Shown here: in pieces, positions 1 to 7,158 of the stretch
Numbering within the stretch: position 1 is the first letter of the stretch
Layout: every line of letters starts with the position of its first letter
Origin: Cyclostephanos tholiformis
Taxonomy: Eukaryota; Bacillariophyta; Thalassiosirophyceae; Thalassiosirales; Thalassiosiraceae
Assembly: GCA_036939975.1 (NCBI GenBank)
Contig: JALLPB010000757.1
Location: 1 to 13,130, forward strand
Direction: 5' to 3'
DNA length: 13,130 nt
Notes under the pieces: model-generated
Seen by the model: only the letters and a program-made list of their open reading frames with translations
The model's database searches: none
What the model was told of the DNA's origin: nothing
Translations under genes and position numbers: made by a program

Positions 1-544
1 CAAGTTGTGATATTAGCACCGCATAATCGGGAATTGTAGGCAGTTTGAATAGCAATTTGAGGAATGAAGAGATGATTTCATCCATGGGATGAGTGAGCGG
101 TCCATCCCAACCCTCCCATGGCGGGTGGTAATTGTCATGGGAGAGGTGGTGTAAAATGTCTGATGCTAATAGGTGTGGGAGTTTTGGGGTGATACATTGC
201 GAAAAGAGGCAAAGTTTGGTTTGTTGGTCCAAAATAGACTCTTTGAGGGAAGAGATGCATTTTTTGATGGTGCTGGTGCAGGTTGAGATAAATTCCCTTG
301 TGAAGGAAGTGGAGCCAACTGGGTGGCCAAGGAGGCGAAAGCCGGTGGTAAGTCTGACTGGTATTAACTGTGATTGTCCAGATGGTGTTGATATTGTAGT
401 TATTGAGTAAGTTTTGATAGCCTCGATATTGGACTGGGCAAGTGCAGAATTTGTAAGACGAATTGTTGGAATGGGTGAGATGCCACTGCATGAAGTGAGT
501 ATTTGAGTTATATTTGTGTTGACATAGCAGCCAAGTGATTGTCC
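1..544 (-). pseudogene. Reverse-transcriptase-like fragment (LINE-type, 3' part), off the left edge
   Basis: The minus strand is open for about 181 codons from a TGA at 545-547 to the window edge. No ATG opens the frame, so this is an internal piece. The block LLGHPVGSTSFTREFI (about 275-325) resembles the 'LG-x-P-x-GS' primer-grip region that follows the catalytic palm in LINE-type reverse transcriptases. After it come QQTKLCLFSQC and KLPHLLASDILHHL, which resemble the thumb/connection region of protist RT-like ORFs. The catalytic YxDD box is not in the window and would lie upstream in this orientation. The break at about 545 could be a 5' truncation, as is common for LINEs, or later damage. 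An ATG-started 159-codon frame on the same strand (135-614) overlaps it but has low-complexity His/Asn/Thr composition and no motif. The family call comes from recall of motifs and is moderate; that the frame is real coding sequence is more certain. Confidence 0.5.
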
Positions 545-545
545 T

Positions 546-630
546 CAATACACCCTCTTCCATCAGAAGCTGATGCCATGCCAGGAACCATCTTCCCATT
601 TGTGTGATGCACATTCATGGGATTACTGTT
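546..630 (+). pseudogene. Possible 5' scrap of the plus-strand gag interrupted by the copia element
   Basis: A plus-strand frame through 573-630 ends in SWDYC just before the LTR. If the copia element and one copy of a 5-bp duplication are removed, this frame runs straight into the plus-strand gag frame that starts at 8900 (SNPDDKGFQVV). The first part aligns only loosely with the equivalent stretch of the minus-strand Gag (SPSLLSRWKDQDDDG). It is short, so the call rests on frame continuity rather than strong similarity. Confidence 0.3.
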
Positions 631-715
631 CTAATAATCCCATCGTCACTGGCATGTAGTGATAGGAGTAGAACTGAGTACTTAAGTACTCTATTATCTA
701 CTTACTACGGTAACA
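631..715 (-). repeat. 3' LTR of the copia element
   Basis: This is an 85-bp direct repeat of 8815-8899, with 74 of 85 positions identical by hand alignment. In minus orientation it starts TGTTACCG directly after the polypurine tract and ends GGGATTATTAG or one base earlier. The termini are therefore TG...TA or TG...AG rather than the usual TG...CA. It contains a perfect 16-bp palindrome at 676-691. At 85 bp it is much shorter than typical copia LTRs. Confidence 0.85.
676..691. repeat. Perfect 16-bp palindrome inside the 3' LTR
   Basis: The bases gagtacttaagtactc equal their own reverse complement. The matching place in the 5' LTR (about 8860-8880) is only partly palindromic, and 7 of the 11 LTR differences fall within or just beside this stretch. 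Confidence 0.8.
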
Positions 716-730
716 CCCCCCCACAATCTC
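716..730 (-). other. Polypurine tract of the copia element
   Basis: In minus orientation the bases GAGATTGTGGGGGGG, ending in seven G, directly precede TGTTACCG, the start of the 3' LTR. This is the expected position and composition for the primer of plus-strand DNA synthesis. It lies 25 bases after the Pol stop codon. Confidence 0.8.
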
Positions 731-755
731 ATATGCCTATACATATAAGATTGGA

Positions 756-3482
756 CTAACCATGCCAGAGAACAACCAACCATGGGTTCCCCATATAATC
801 CGCGATAAGTGGGGCATATACTCTAGCAGTGGCAGCAGTTATAGGTGTTGTAAATGAAGTTGGTGTAAAATTCTCCATGTCGACATGTTGATTTGTGTAC
901 AATCCAACGGTGGACTTGTAAATAGGCGAGTACACAGGAGGTATGTCTCCCAGCAAATAATCCGCATGACGATGAAATAGGGCTCGTGAGAGTCCTTTGG
1001 TGAAATGGTCGGACATATTGATCGAGGTGTCAATGCGTTCCAGTAACATCAGATCACGTTCAATCCATTCACAAATGGAGAAATATTTAATATCAATGTG
1101 TCGTGTACGAGGGGTAGGTTTCTGTGCATTTCCCATCGCCGTACAGGCATCGTTGTCTTCGTATAAGATTGTGGCTGCCTCCTGTGGTATATCCAAGTCC
1201 CATAAAATACCATGAACAAATAATATAATTTTGCCAGTATCATAAGCAGCCATGAATTCAGCCTCTGTGGAGGAACTGGCAACTGTGGGTTGAAACTTAG
1301 ATTTGTATGCGATGGTGCCACCGGCGAGACGAATACATGATCCCCCAAATGACCGACGTGTTTTGACACACGAGGCCCAGTCCGAGTCAGTATACGCATG
1401 CAGGACATTAGCATCATATTCTGGACGATTCTCCATGAGAAGGTCTTGTTTATTGCTATTGATTTTGGGGAGCTGTCCCTCCGGAAACTCATTCCTGGGA
1501 GCAGTATGCCAATAATACAAGCCATCCTCTTTCGTACTGTAAAGATACTTTAGAGCATGTTTAATCCCATGATAGTGATGCTCGTGAGGACATGAGTTGG
1601 CCTGAGAGAGCTTGATGCCGGCGTATGCTACATCAGGCCAGCATGTAGTCATTGCCCAAATCAATTCGCCAACACCATTACGATAACCGATATTCATGTC
1701 CTTAGCCAAATGTGCCTGCCCTTGTGGATTCGGATCGCCCATTGCGGCGTTGAACATTTTCAACCAAGTCGGGTCCATGGGTAGCGGTGTAGGGCGATCG
1801 TCCGTAGAGGTATAATTACGCATCCACGAGTCCAAGTATTTATTACATATCTTGTTGATGTACGAGGTGCACGAGATCTTGATGTAAAATTTCGTTTGGA
1901 TAACGTCAATGCCGTTGTACATGTCAAGAAATCCCTGTCTTTTCATCGGAATTGTCAACTTGTCATCGATCATGTCAAGAAGTATATTCGCTGTATGTTC
2001 ATTCGGAGCAGCGACAGCGGAATCATCTACTTGGCATTTAAAAATGACCCGTTCACCGTTGATAACACCCGAGTACAGGCAGGGTTCGTGGATTGTAGGA
2101 ACCAGTCCATATTCCCGCAAAATCGCATCCGCATGTTTTTCCCATAATTGAGGCAATTCCGGATGCCCCTGCATTGCCGATAAGATAGGTATAATGTGAC
2201 TGACTGGGATGGGGGTCCGCCTTTTATGGTTTACCCACCATTCCGTGAAGGCCCTGTCCGGATGAATATAGAACCCCTGCTTGGGAGGTGGTGCCTCAGC
2301 AAATGCATTTGAGACATCGGCACCATAAATGAGGAGATTTTCAGCTGCTGTTATGGCATAGAAAAGTCTTGAACTGGTTTGATCGACACAATTTGCATAT
2401 GTTTCATCCAGTATTTTAGCTTGACCCGAACGAGGAGAGGCATCGCACGCCCATCGAGCCTTCCTCCGCGAATCTAGTGCTTTGATGGCATATGTCCACA
2501 CCGAGTGGAAGACTGACATATCCTCTTCCAGTTGGACAGGTGTACCAAACATCTCTTGTGCGTCATACTGGTCCAATTGCAAGTACTCTGAAGATTGCCA
2601 TTTGTCCCAATCTGGTTGTTTCAATAATTTACCCCGCGTGAGACGCATTCCTCGTGTGATGACATTAAGGACATCTCCTGATGATACGAGTTCGTACGAG
2701 GGCTTGCATGTGCGCAAGTGTTCAGCCACTGTGGAGAATTCCCATCTATTGTTAAGTTGGGTATGAGTAAGGTGCAAGAACGGGGCAGAGGACACAATAG
2801 GGATGCCATCTTTCGATAGGTTAGGTCTGACTTCCGGATGTGAGAATAACAGGGTAACTGAAGGAGATGCCGTCGCCTTTAATGTTGCAAAAGCATCCAC
2901 CACATCATCTAATGACGTTATGATCGTATCATCAACTTTAATGAGCCATGCACCCCTGATCCGACTGCGCCATCCATGTATACGGGCAGCAGGTGTACTG
3001 GGTGCAATCGATGCGAGATGGACCCGACCGTTCCAAGCATAAAGGCTCAGACCACCCGTGGCATGCTGCGACAAGTCAAACTTTCGTAAGTCCAGTGTCT
3101 GTTCAAATGCCTCGTGGTAGGGGTCCGGGGACATGTATACCATCATCATATCCTGGGCACCGATCTTAAAGTCATGCACCAGTTCCGCAGCCAAATTACG
3201 GCCAGCCATATGTTTCACACTTGCGGCACATGCACGAGATGGACGTGGCGGCTCATCCGTGAACGTTCTTAATGGCAAGTGGAGGTGGCGGCTGTGGTCG
3301 GGGACGGTCCATGGTTGGGAGATTTTTCCCACCTTATCACACGGAGGCCAAGGGACCGTCACTTTGGAAAAAGAACCCGGAGTCGTGGAGACGGGGACGG
3401 CACTAATCTCTGAATATCCTGCATCAGGATGGGTGTCGTCGGGGAGTACGCCCAGATCATACAGAAGTTGTGCGGCAGGGGG
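756..3482 (-). CDS. Pol C-terminal part: IN-RT linker with PDZ-like block, reverse transcriptase, RNase H
   Basis: This is the longest open stretch (909 codons, TAG at 756-758). It continues in the integrase frame across a TGA at 3483-3485; there is no ATG at its head, so it is a polyprotein segment. Residue numbers here count from the GTG at 3362. A PDZ-like block spans about 101-176. RT motifs include CDASPRSG (306-313), first Asp D349 in GADVSNAFAEAPPP, and the catalytic box QVDD (444-447) in place of the usual YVDD. RNase H shows YTDSDWAS (D659), SSSTEAEF (E700), EDNDA (D736) and RHIDIKY (D757). All catalytic acids are present. About 80 residues follow the HFTKGL block to the stop; this tail has no motif I recognise. 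The protein would copy element RNA into DNA in the particle and degrade the template RNA. Translation depends on reaching this frame from Gag through the stops upstream. Confidence 0.93.
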   Translation of the reverse strand, partial: PPAAQLLYDLGVLPDDTHPDAGYSEISAVPVSTTPGSFSKVTVPWPPCDKVGKISQPWTVPDHSRHLHLPLRTFTDEPPRPSRACAASVKHMAGRNLAAELVHDFKIGAQDMMMVYMSPDPYHEAFEQTLDLRKFDLSQHATGGLSLYAWNGRVHLASIAPSTPAARIHGWRSRIRGAWLIKVDDTIITSLDDVVDAFATLKATASPSVTLLFSHPEVRPNLSKDGIPIVSSAPFLHLTHTQLNNRWEFSTVAEHLRTCKPSYELVSSGDVLNVITRGMRLTRGKLLKQPDWDKWQSSEYLQLDQYDAQEMFGTPVQLEEDMSVFHSVWTYAIKALDSRRKARWACDASPRSGQAKILDETYANCVDQTSSRLFYAITAAENLLIYGADVSNAFAEAPPPKQGFYIHPDRAFTEWWVNHKRRTPIPVSHIIPILSAMQGHPELPQLWEKHADAILREYGLVPTIHEPCLYSGVINGERVIFKCQVDDSAVAAPNEHTANILLDMIDDKLTIPMKRQGFLDMYNGIDVIQTKFYIKISCTSYINKICNKYLDSWMRNYTSTDDRPTPLPMDPTWLKMFNAAMGDPNPQGQAHLAKDMNIGYRNGVGELIWAMTTCWPDVAYAGIKLSQANSCPHEHHYHGIKHALKYLYSTKEDGLYYWHTAPRNEFPEGQLPKINSNKQDLLMENRPEYDANVLHAYTDSDWASCVKTRRSFGGSCIRLAGGTIAYKSKFQPTVASSSTEAEFMAAYDTGKIILFVHGILWDLDIPQEAATILYEDNDACTAMGNAQKPTPRTRHIDIKYFSICEWIERDLMLLERIDTSINMSDHFTKGLSRALFHRHADYLLGDIPPVYSPIYKSTVGLYTNQHVDMENFTPTSFTTPITAATARVYAPLIADYMGNPWLVVLWHG
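2835..3062 (-). other. PDZ-like domain between integrase and RT
   Basis: Residues of the form GLSLYAWNGRVHLASI, then STPAARIHGWRSRIRGAWLI, then a VDDTIITSLDDVVDAF helix and a VTLLF strand follow the order of a PDZ fold: carboxylate-binding G-L-like loop, a strand with P-A-A at its end, the G-W-L-I-K-V-D-D turn, then an I-T-S helix and final strand. Bacterial DegP-type PDZ domains share the 'SPAAxxGLxxGDxIxxINGxxV' logic. The assignment is from pattern recognition, not a profile search. Confidence 0.55.
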
Positions 3483-4217
3483 TCAAGACGATTGGAGATA
3501 CCATGCTTCATCGAATTGAGCATGATGACTTGACTTAACAACCCCAGAATTGAGATCCAGATATATGATATTCTGATCTGTGGCCATGTATCCGAGAAAG
3601 ATACCCTTAAAGTCATGACGGTCCAACTTGCTGCGACGTGAGCTGGAACGTTTAACGCATACCCGTGATCCGAAAAGCTTTAAACTGGACAGATCCGGCT
3701 GCACCCCAAAGAAGACTTCGAACGACGTTTTGCGTGTGACCGTATGTACCAGTCGATTATGCAAGTATACAGCGTGAACCAACGCTGAGGACCAGTACTT
3801 TGCAGGTAGTCCAGATCCGAACAAAAGCGTGCGTGTACGCACCGCTAACTTTGCATTATAAATCTCGATGGCACCATTCTGCGATGGGCTGTCAGCACCG
3901 GTCAGTTCTACGACATACTTATACTTCCGCAACAGCATATTGGAGTACCCAAAAGACCAGGCAAGTTCACCACCTTGATCCGAGCAAATTGAACCGACAT
4001 GGGCATGACCAAAGCAGTCGAGAAACGAATCTAGAATGTCCAGGGGTGGCTCCTTAGACTTAGTCAGAAACACCCAGATATACCGCGAAGCTTCATCTAC
4101 CACGAGGAGATACGAGGAATACCCATCCCACGAATTGACCACTCTATCCGTGTCTTTATTGGGTTGCGAGTAGTCCGTAGATGATGCCCTCATAAATCCA
4201 AAATCTGCATAAAACCG
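3483..4217 (-). CDS. Pol integrase segment (DDE core and C-terminal part)
   Basis: This segment lies in the same frame as the protease segment upstream and the RT segment downstream and is bounded by TGA at 4218-4220 and 3483-3485. Immediately after the upstream TGA it reads RFYADFGFMRASS; the Asp at 4203-4205 is the likely first catalytic residue. The second is in SDQGGELAW (residue 72 counted from the ATG at 4193) and the Glu is in SPSQNGAIE (E110), a spacing of 37 residues between them, close to the family norm. The C-terminal part contains FGVQPDLSSLKLFGSRV and GIFLGYMATDQN, as in copia integrases. If translation began at the ATG at 4193 the first catalytic Asp would be lost, so the segment makes sense only as part of a longer polyprotein. 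It ends in FDEAWYLQSS, the usual run-in to the linker. Confidence 0.9.
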   Translation of the reverse strand, partial: RFYADFGFMRASSTDYSQPNKDTDRVVNSWDGYSSYLLVVDEASRYIWVFLTKSKEPPLDILDSFLDCFGHAHVGSICSDQGGELAWSFGYSNMLLRKYKYVVELTGADSPSQNGAIEIYNAKLAVRTRTLLFGSGLPAKYWSSALVHAVYLHNRLVHTVTRKTSFEVFFGVQPDLSSLKLFGSRVCVKRSSSRRSKLDRHDFKGIFLGYMATDQNIIYLDLNSGVVKSSHHAQFDEAWYLQSS

Positions 4218-5543
4218 TCAACCAACTTCCGTGGTATGTTCCACCATTTTCCCAGCGGCTTGCTTTTGAACCCTTGCCTCCTCCTTCCAATCCATGAATC
4301 GAAATGGATGGTACTGAAAGCTATGAGGTATGCCGGCAACTTGGCCGGGAAGCAAGTCGAGTTGGTCTTCGCCCGGGGAGCCAAGCCGTAGCATCCATAA
4401 CTCCGATTCCGTAAGACGATTAGGAGGCACCGGACTAAGGTCCTTGTGACGCCTCTTCGTAGGTGGAGGGCCGGGGATGATAGCACGATTAATGATGGGG
4501 ATATGACATCGGACAGGGTTATTGTCAACCGTGAACACGTCCGTGGGACAGTAATAGAGACCGTCACGGTTCACAAGGACAATCTCCATCGAGAAGAGGC
4601 AACTATCACTGTCGAATCTTATCTTCCCCGGACTACCATCCTTGTGACCCGTTTGCATCCATCGCACCAGGATATCACTCGCATTAAGGATGGCCTGGGG
4701 TGATATAATCGTCTCCACCGCGTTCTTACAATAGTAACATGGTTGATAATAAATTGAGCCATCCGCTAGTGTCAATGGGATAAGGCCATGTTTGGTGCAA
4801 CAGTCATCTAAGGAGATCACTCTGGTTTTAGTAGCAACAGAAATAGGAAGGGGAACGATCGATACCACATCCACCAATAAGCCCAATATACCCGTAAGGC
4901 AAATAATAGCCCCCCCATCCACCAACGAAGGTGTGTCCCATACCGCGGGCTCTGTCACCATCTGCGATACCCGGACCACCAGGTCATCCAACTTCGACAG
5001 ACCACACACATGGGGCAACCCGACCACGTGAGTAACGCTATCCATCAAACATTGTTGAGGCGTGCCGTCGGAAACATTGAAGTCACAATTCATTTCCTCT
5101 GCTGCATTGAACGGGAATTCAAATGGTGTTGTTGGAGAAGCGGGGCGGAGAAGAATATTCAGATCTGCCGATGATCCTGGTGGGAGGAAGTACTCGTCCT
5201 CTTTACGTTGGTCGGGGCGGGCTTTCTCCATCGGAAGATTATAAGTCAGCAATGGCGTAGGCGGACATGAGGTGGGGGACCGTGGGTATGGTGTGGGAAT
5301 TGTGAGTCGCTGAGTCCGGGAAGGAGGAGGCTGAGGAGGGGGTAGAGCTTTCATGGGAGGAGGTCCGAGGCCGACCCTTGAGCATGGAGGGGAGGCAATC
5401 GGTGCGGAGGGGATGCGGGACGGAGCATTAATTGCATCGAGCGGCGTAGACTCCCCTGTCTCAGGCCAAGGAGAAAGCCCAAGAGAAAGGGTGGATGGCA
5501 TCTTATGATCCAATCCGACGCATCGAGAAGGATCATACCCTAG
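4218..5543 (-). CDS. Pol protease (retropepsin) and pre-integrase segment
   Basis: This segment follows the TGA at 5544-5546 in the same frame. Numbering uses the TTG at 5513. A Pro-rich stretch (30-100) leads into a retropepsin-like active site LVDGGAIICLTG (D199-G200-G201-A202). The canonical flap region is not obvious. The motif is DGGA where most retropepsins have D[ST]GA; a Gly at this place is, as I recall, usual in diatom copia elements. Near the C-terminus LWMLRLGSPGEDQLDLLP (372-389) corresponds to the gag-pre-integrase block, although the His residues of its zinc-binding LWHxRLGH form are Met and Ser. YHPFRFMDWKEEARVQKQAAG precedes the integrase. It ends at TGA 4218-4220. Its role would be polyprotein maturation inside the particle. 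Confidence 0.8.
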   Translation of the reverse strand, partial: LGYDPSRCVGLDHKMPSTLSLGLSPWPETGESTPLDAINAPSRIPSAPIASPPCSRVGLGPPPMKALPPPQPPPSRTQRLTIPTPYPRSPTSCPPTPLLTYNLPMEKARPDQRKEDEYFLPPGSSADLNILLRPASPTTPFEFPFNAAEEMNCDFNVSDGTPQQCLMDSVTHVVGLPHVCGLSKLDDLVVRVSQMVTEPAVWDTPSLVDGGAIICLTGILGLLVDVVSIVPLPISVATKTRVISLDDCCTKHGLIPLTLADGSIYYQPCYYCKNAVETIISPQAILNASDILVRWMQTGHKDGSPGKIRFDSDSCLFSMEIVLVNRDGLYYCPTDVFTVDNNPVRCHIPIINRAIIPGPPPTKRRHKDLSPVPPNRLTESELWMLRLGSPGEDQLDLLPGQVAGIPHSFQYHPFRFMDWKEEARVQKQAAGKMVEHTTEVG

Positions 5544-5546
5544 TCA
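5504..5546 (-). promoter_or_regulatory. Candidate stop-codon readthrough site: UGA-CUA-G plus stem-loop
   Basis: In minus orientation the Gag frame ends TGA CTA GGG (5546-5538). Six bases after the TGA a perfect 8-bp stem begins: TATGATCC at 5537-5530 pairs with GGATCATA at 5511-5504, with an 18-nt loop that can add an internal CGA/TCG 3-bp stem around a TGCG tetraloop. The frame stays open afterwards into protease. UGA-CUA with a 3' stem-loop is a known leaky-stop arrangement in some RNA viruses, and UGA-CUA-G is known in some animal mRNAs. The site lies between the Gag knuckle and the protease, where a Gag:Pol ratio control would be expected. The function is an inference. Confidence 0.5.
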
Positions 5547-6164
5547 TAACGATGGACGGGCCTCCAGTGGGTCATCCAAACCAAAATCTTCTACCTCGTC
5601 GTCCTCTGGCCAGCAGTCCCAGTCCATCTGCGAGTCTAGAATGTCCGATGAAATATCCATGTAATCGAGATAGGTTCGCATCACGTTGCGCGGCATACGG
5701 CTGGGGTTGCCTAGCTTTTCCTTCCATCGTTGTAACCAGGCCGACTCCAACCTATCCCGATCCGTGGAAGTCATTGAGTGCTTCACATACCGGTCAAGAA
5801 AAAGTGCCATGGCCAACATATCACAATTTGACGCTGGGTGTCCTCTGCGTTTGCATGCCTCACAAATGATTTCCGGATTCCATGCACGACGATTATGATC
5901 CGGACGAGCGTAACGACCCCGGGCGTCCCTGTCGGCGTCCCTGTCAGAGCTGGGTCTGTCCTGACGGCGGGGATAGTCCCGCCCGGGGTCACGATCGTGA
6001 CGAGGGTGCGGAAGCCCAAGGCCGTAGTCCCCGCCAGTACCTCTGCGGTGAGGGGTACGTGGCCCGTGATTATTTCGCTCGCGAGGGACGTCACTCCGAT
6101 ACACTTGAGGCGAAGGATAGCCCTGGATGATAGGGGTAGCCGGTATCCATCGTCCCTGGGCCAC
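5544..6164 (-). CDS. Gag C-terminal part with CCHC zinc knuckle (nucleocapsid-like)
   Basis: This frame reads from about 6160 to TGA 5544-5546. Numbering is from the GTG at 6164. An Arg/Asp-rich stretch (about 25-95) precedes one retroviral-type knuckle, CEACKRRGHPASNC, with C101, C104, H109 and C114 (C-x2-C-x4-H-x4-C). A conserved-looking helical tail follows (DRDRLESAWLQRWKEKLGNP, then MDWDCWPEDDE). It would bind the element's RNA in the particle. The protein is in a different frame (shifted by -1) from the Gag segment upstream; the change falls near GTGGCCC at about 6160 and fits loss of one base. The knuckle belongs to Gag, so a programmed frameshift before it is unlikely. Confidence 0.85.
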   Translation of the reverse strand: MAQGRWIPATPIIQGYPSPQVYRSDVPRERNNHGPRTPHRRGTGGDYGLGLPHPRHDRDPGRDYPRRQDRPSSDRDADRDARGRYARPDHNRRAWNPEIICEACKRRGHPASNCDMLAMALFLDRYVKHSMTSTDRDRLESAWLQRWKEKLGNPSRMPRNVMRTYLDYMDISSDILDSQMDWDCWPEDDEVEDFGLDDPLEARPSL

Positions 6165-7158
6165 GCCAACCGGCGAGCAACATGAGGAAGAACGTCCCTA
6201 ATGCGTGCTCTTGCATTTTTGTTCATCTGTGTGGCAAGACCCATCATGCACAAGTTGGGTGGGAGATAGCCAAAGTCATGTTTGGAGAGGTACGTGTCTA
6301 TGTGCGCGTGTAGGGTAGTTATAACGTCAACATAAGCAGGTTCACGAACAGCCTGAAGGAACGTGATGCTCTTAGTCCGCTCGTCATGGACGAGACCCTT
6401 CTTTGCTTGTAGACGAAAATAAAGGACGTACACCAAGCAGAAATCAAAAATATCATCCCCCATCCAAATGGGAGCATTGAGTTGCAAGGAGGGGTCAAAA
6501 CCCGGAATGGCCAACTCCAACACGCGCCATAGAAGATCATATCCGTTATTTGACTCAGCCCGCACGACCGTAACTAACAACGTGACCTGTGAATCCAATT
6601 CTGGAAGCAGGCGTGGGAGCACCTCCATGAGGACCCCAGCGATGTCAGCATAATGGACAAGACCAAAGCCCGGGGGGCATAAACCCTCGAACCCCATATT
6701 CAAGTTGACTGCGTCGAAAAGCGTCAGCGGGAGGAGGAACAGGGCCGATGTCTTCTGCAGTTTGTCATAAAACATCACCGTGGCTGACATGTCGAGACAG
6801 TCTAGCTTGGGGAATACCGGGAGCCCCTTTTCCAGAATCCTATCGACTGATGGGCCACGCTGTTGGGTGCGCCTATTCTCCCACGCATCCTTGACCCTGC
6901 GATGGAGAAGTATCAACTCATTGCGATAGATGTCTTTATACCCGCAGCGGGTCACAATCTCAGCCGTAAGTGGGTAATATCCACATTGGTACCCGTGGTA
7001 TTTCCGGCAACCGAGGGCGGCGGCATCAAGGGGGCTATGCCCAGCAGTCTGTGCCAGCTGTCGACGGTCCCAATGTCATGGGGATATGATGAGGCCCCCT
7101 TGAGGGAGATGGTCTTCGTCGTCATCCGAACCAACATCAATGTCCAAGGCCGGGGATA
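6155..7158 (-). CDS. Gag central (capsid-like) part, broken by TGA at 7076
   Basis: This frame runs from about 7155 to about 6160. It opens with an acidic stretch (DVGSDDDEDH), meets TGA at 7076-7078, then continues without a stop through CGYYPLTAEIVTRCGYKDIY and the block GPSVDRILEKGLPVFPKL, ESNNGYDLLWRVLEL, FDPSLQL, VDVITTLHAHIDTYL. The plus-strand relic at 8900-11040 carries a diverged version of the same blocks in the same order (GPSIAHILNKGFQAFPKL, ESKNG, FWHVLEL, FDPTIPL, TNIITTLQSKIYSY), which shows that this is a real conserved Gag region. It probably forms the particle shell; this comes from position, not from a recognised fold. There is no ATG at its head. Confidence 0.82.

Noticed and set aside
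135..614. An ATG-started 159-codon minus-strand frame at the left edge
   Set aside because: It overlaps, in another frame, the 181-codon open frame with RT-like blocks. Its composition is low-complexity (His, Asn, Thr, Leu) and it has no motif.
5838..6185. Plus-strand 115-codon frame inside Gag
   Set aside because: It is the antisense of the Arg/Asp-rich nucleocapsid region; the zinc knuckle on the minus strand explains the sequence.
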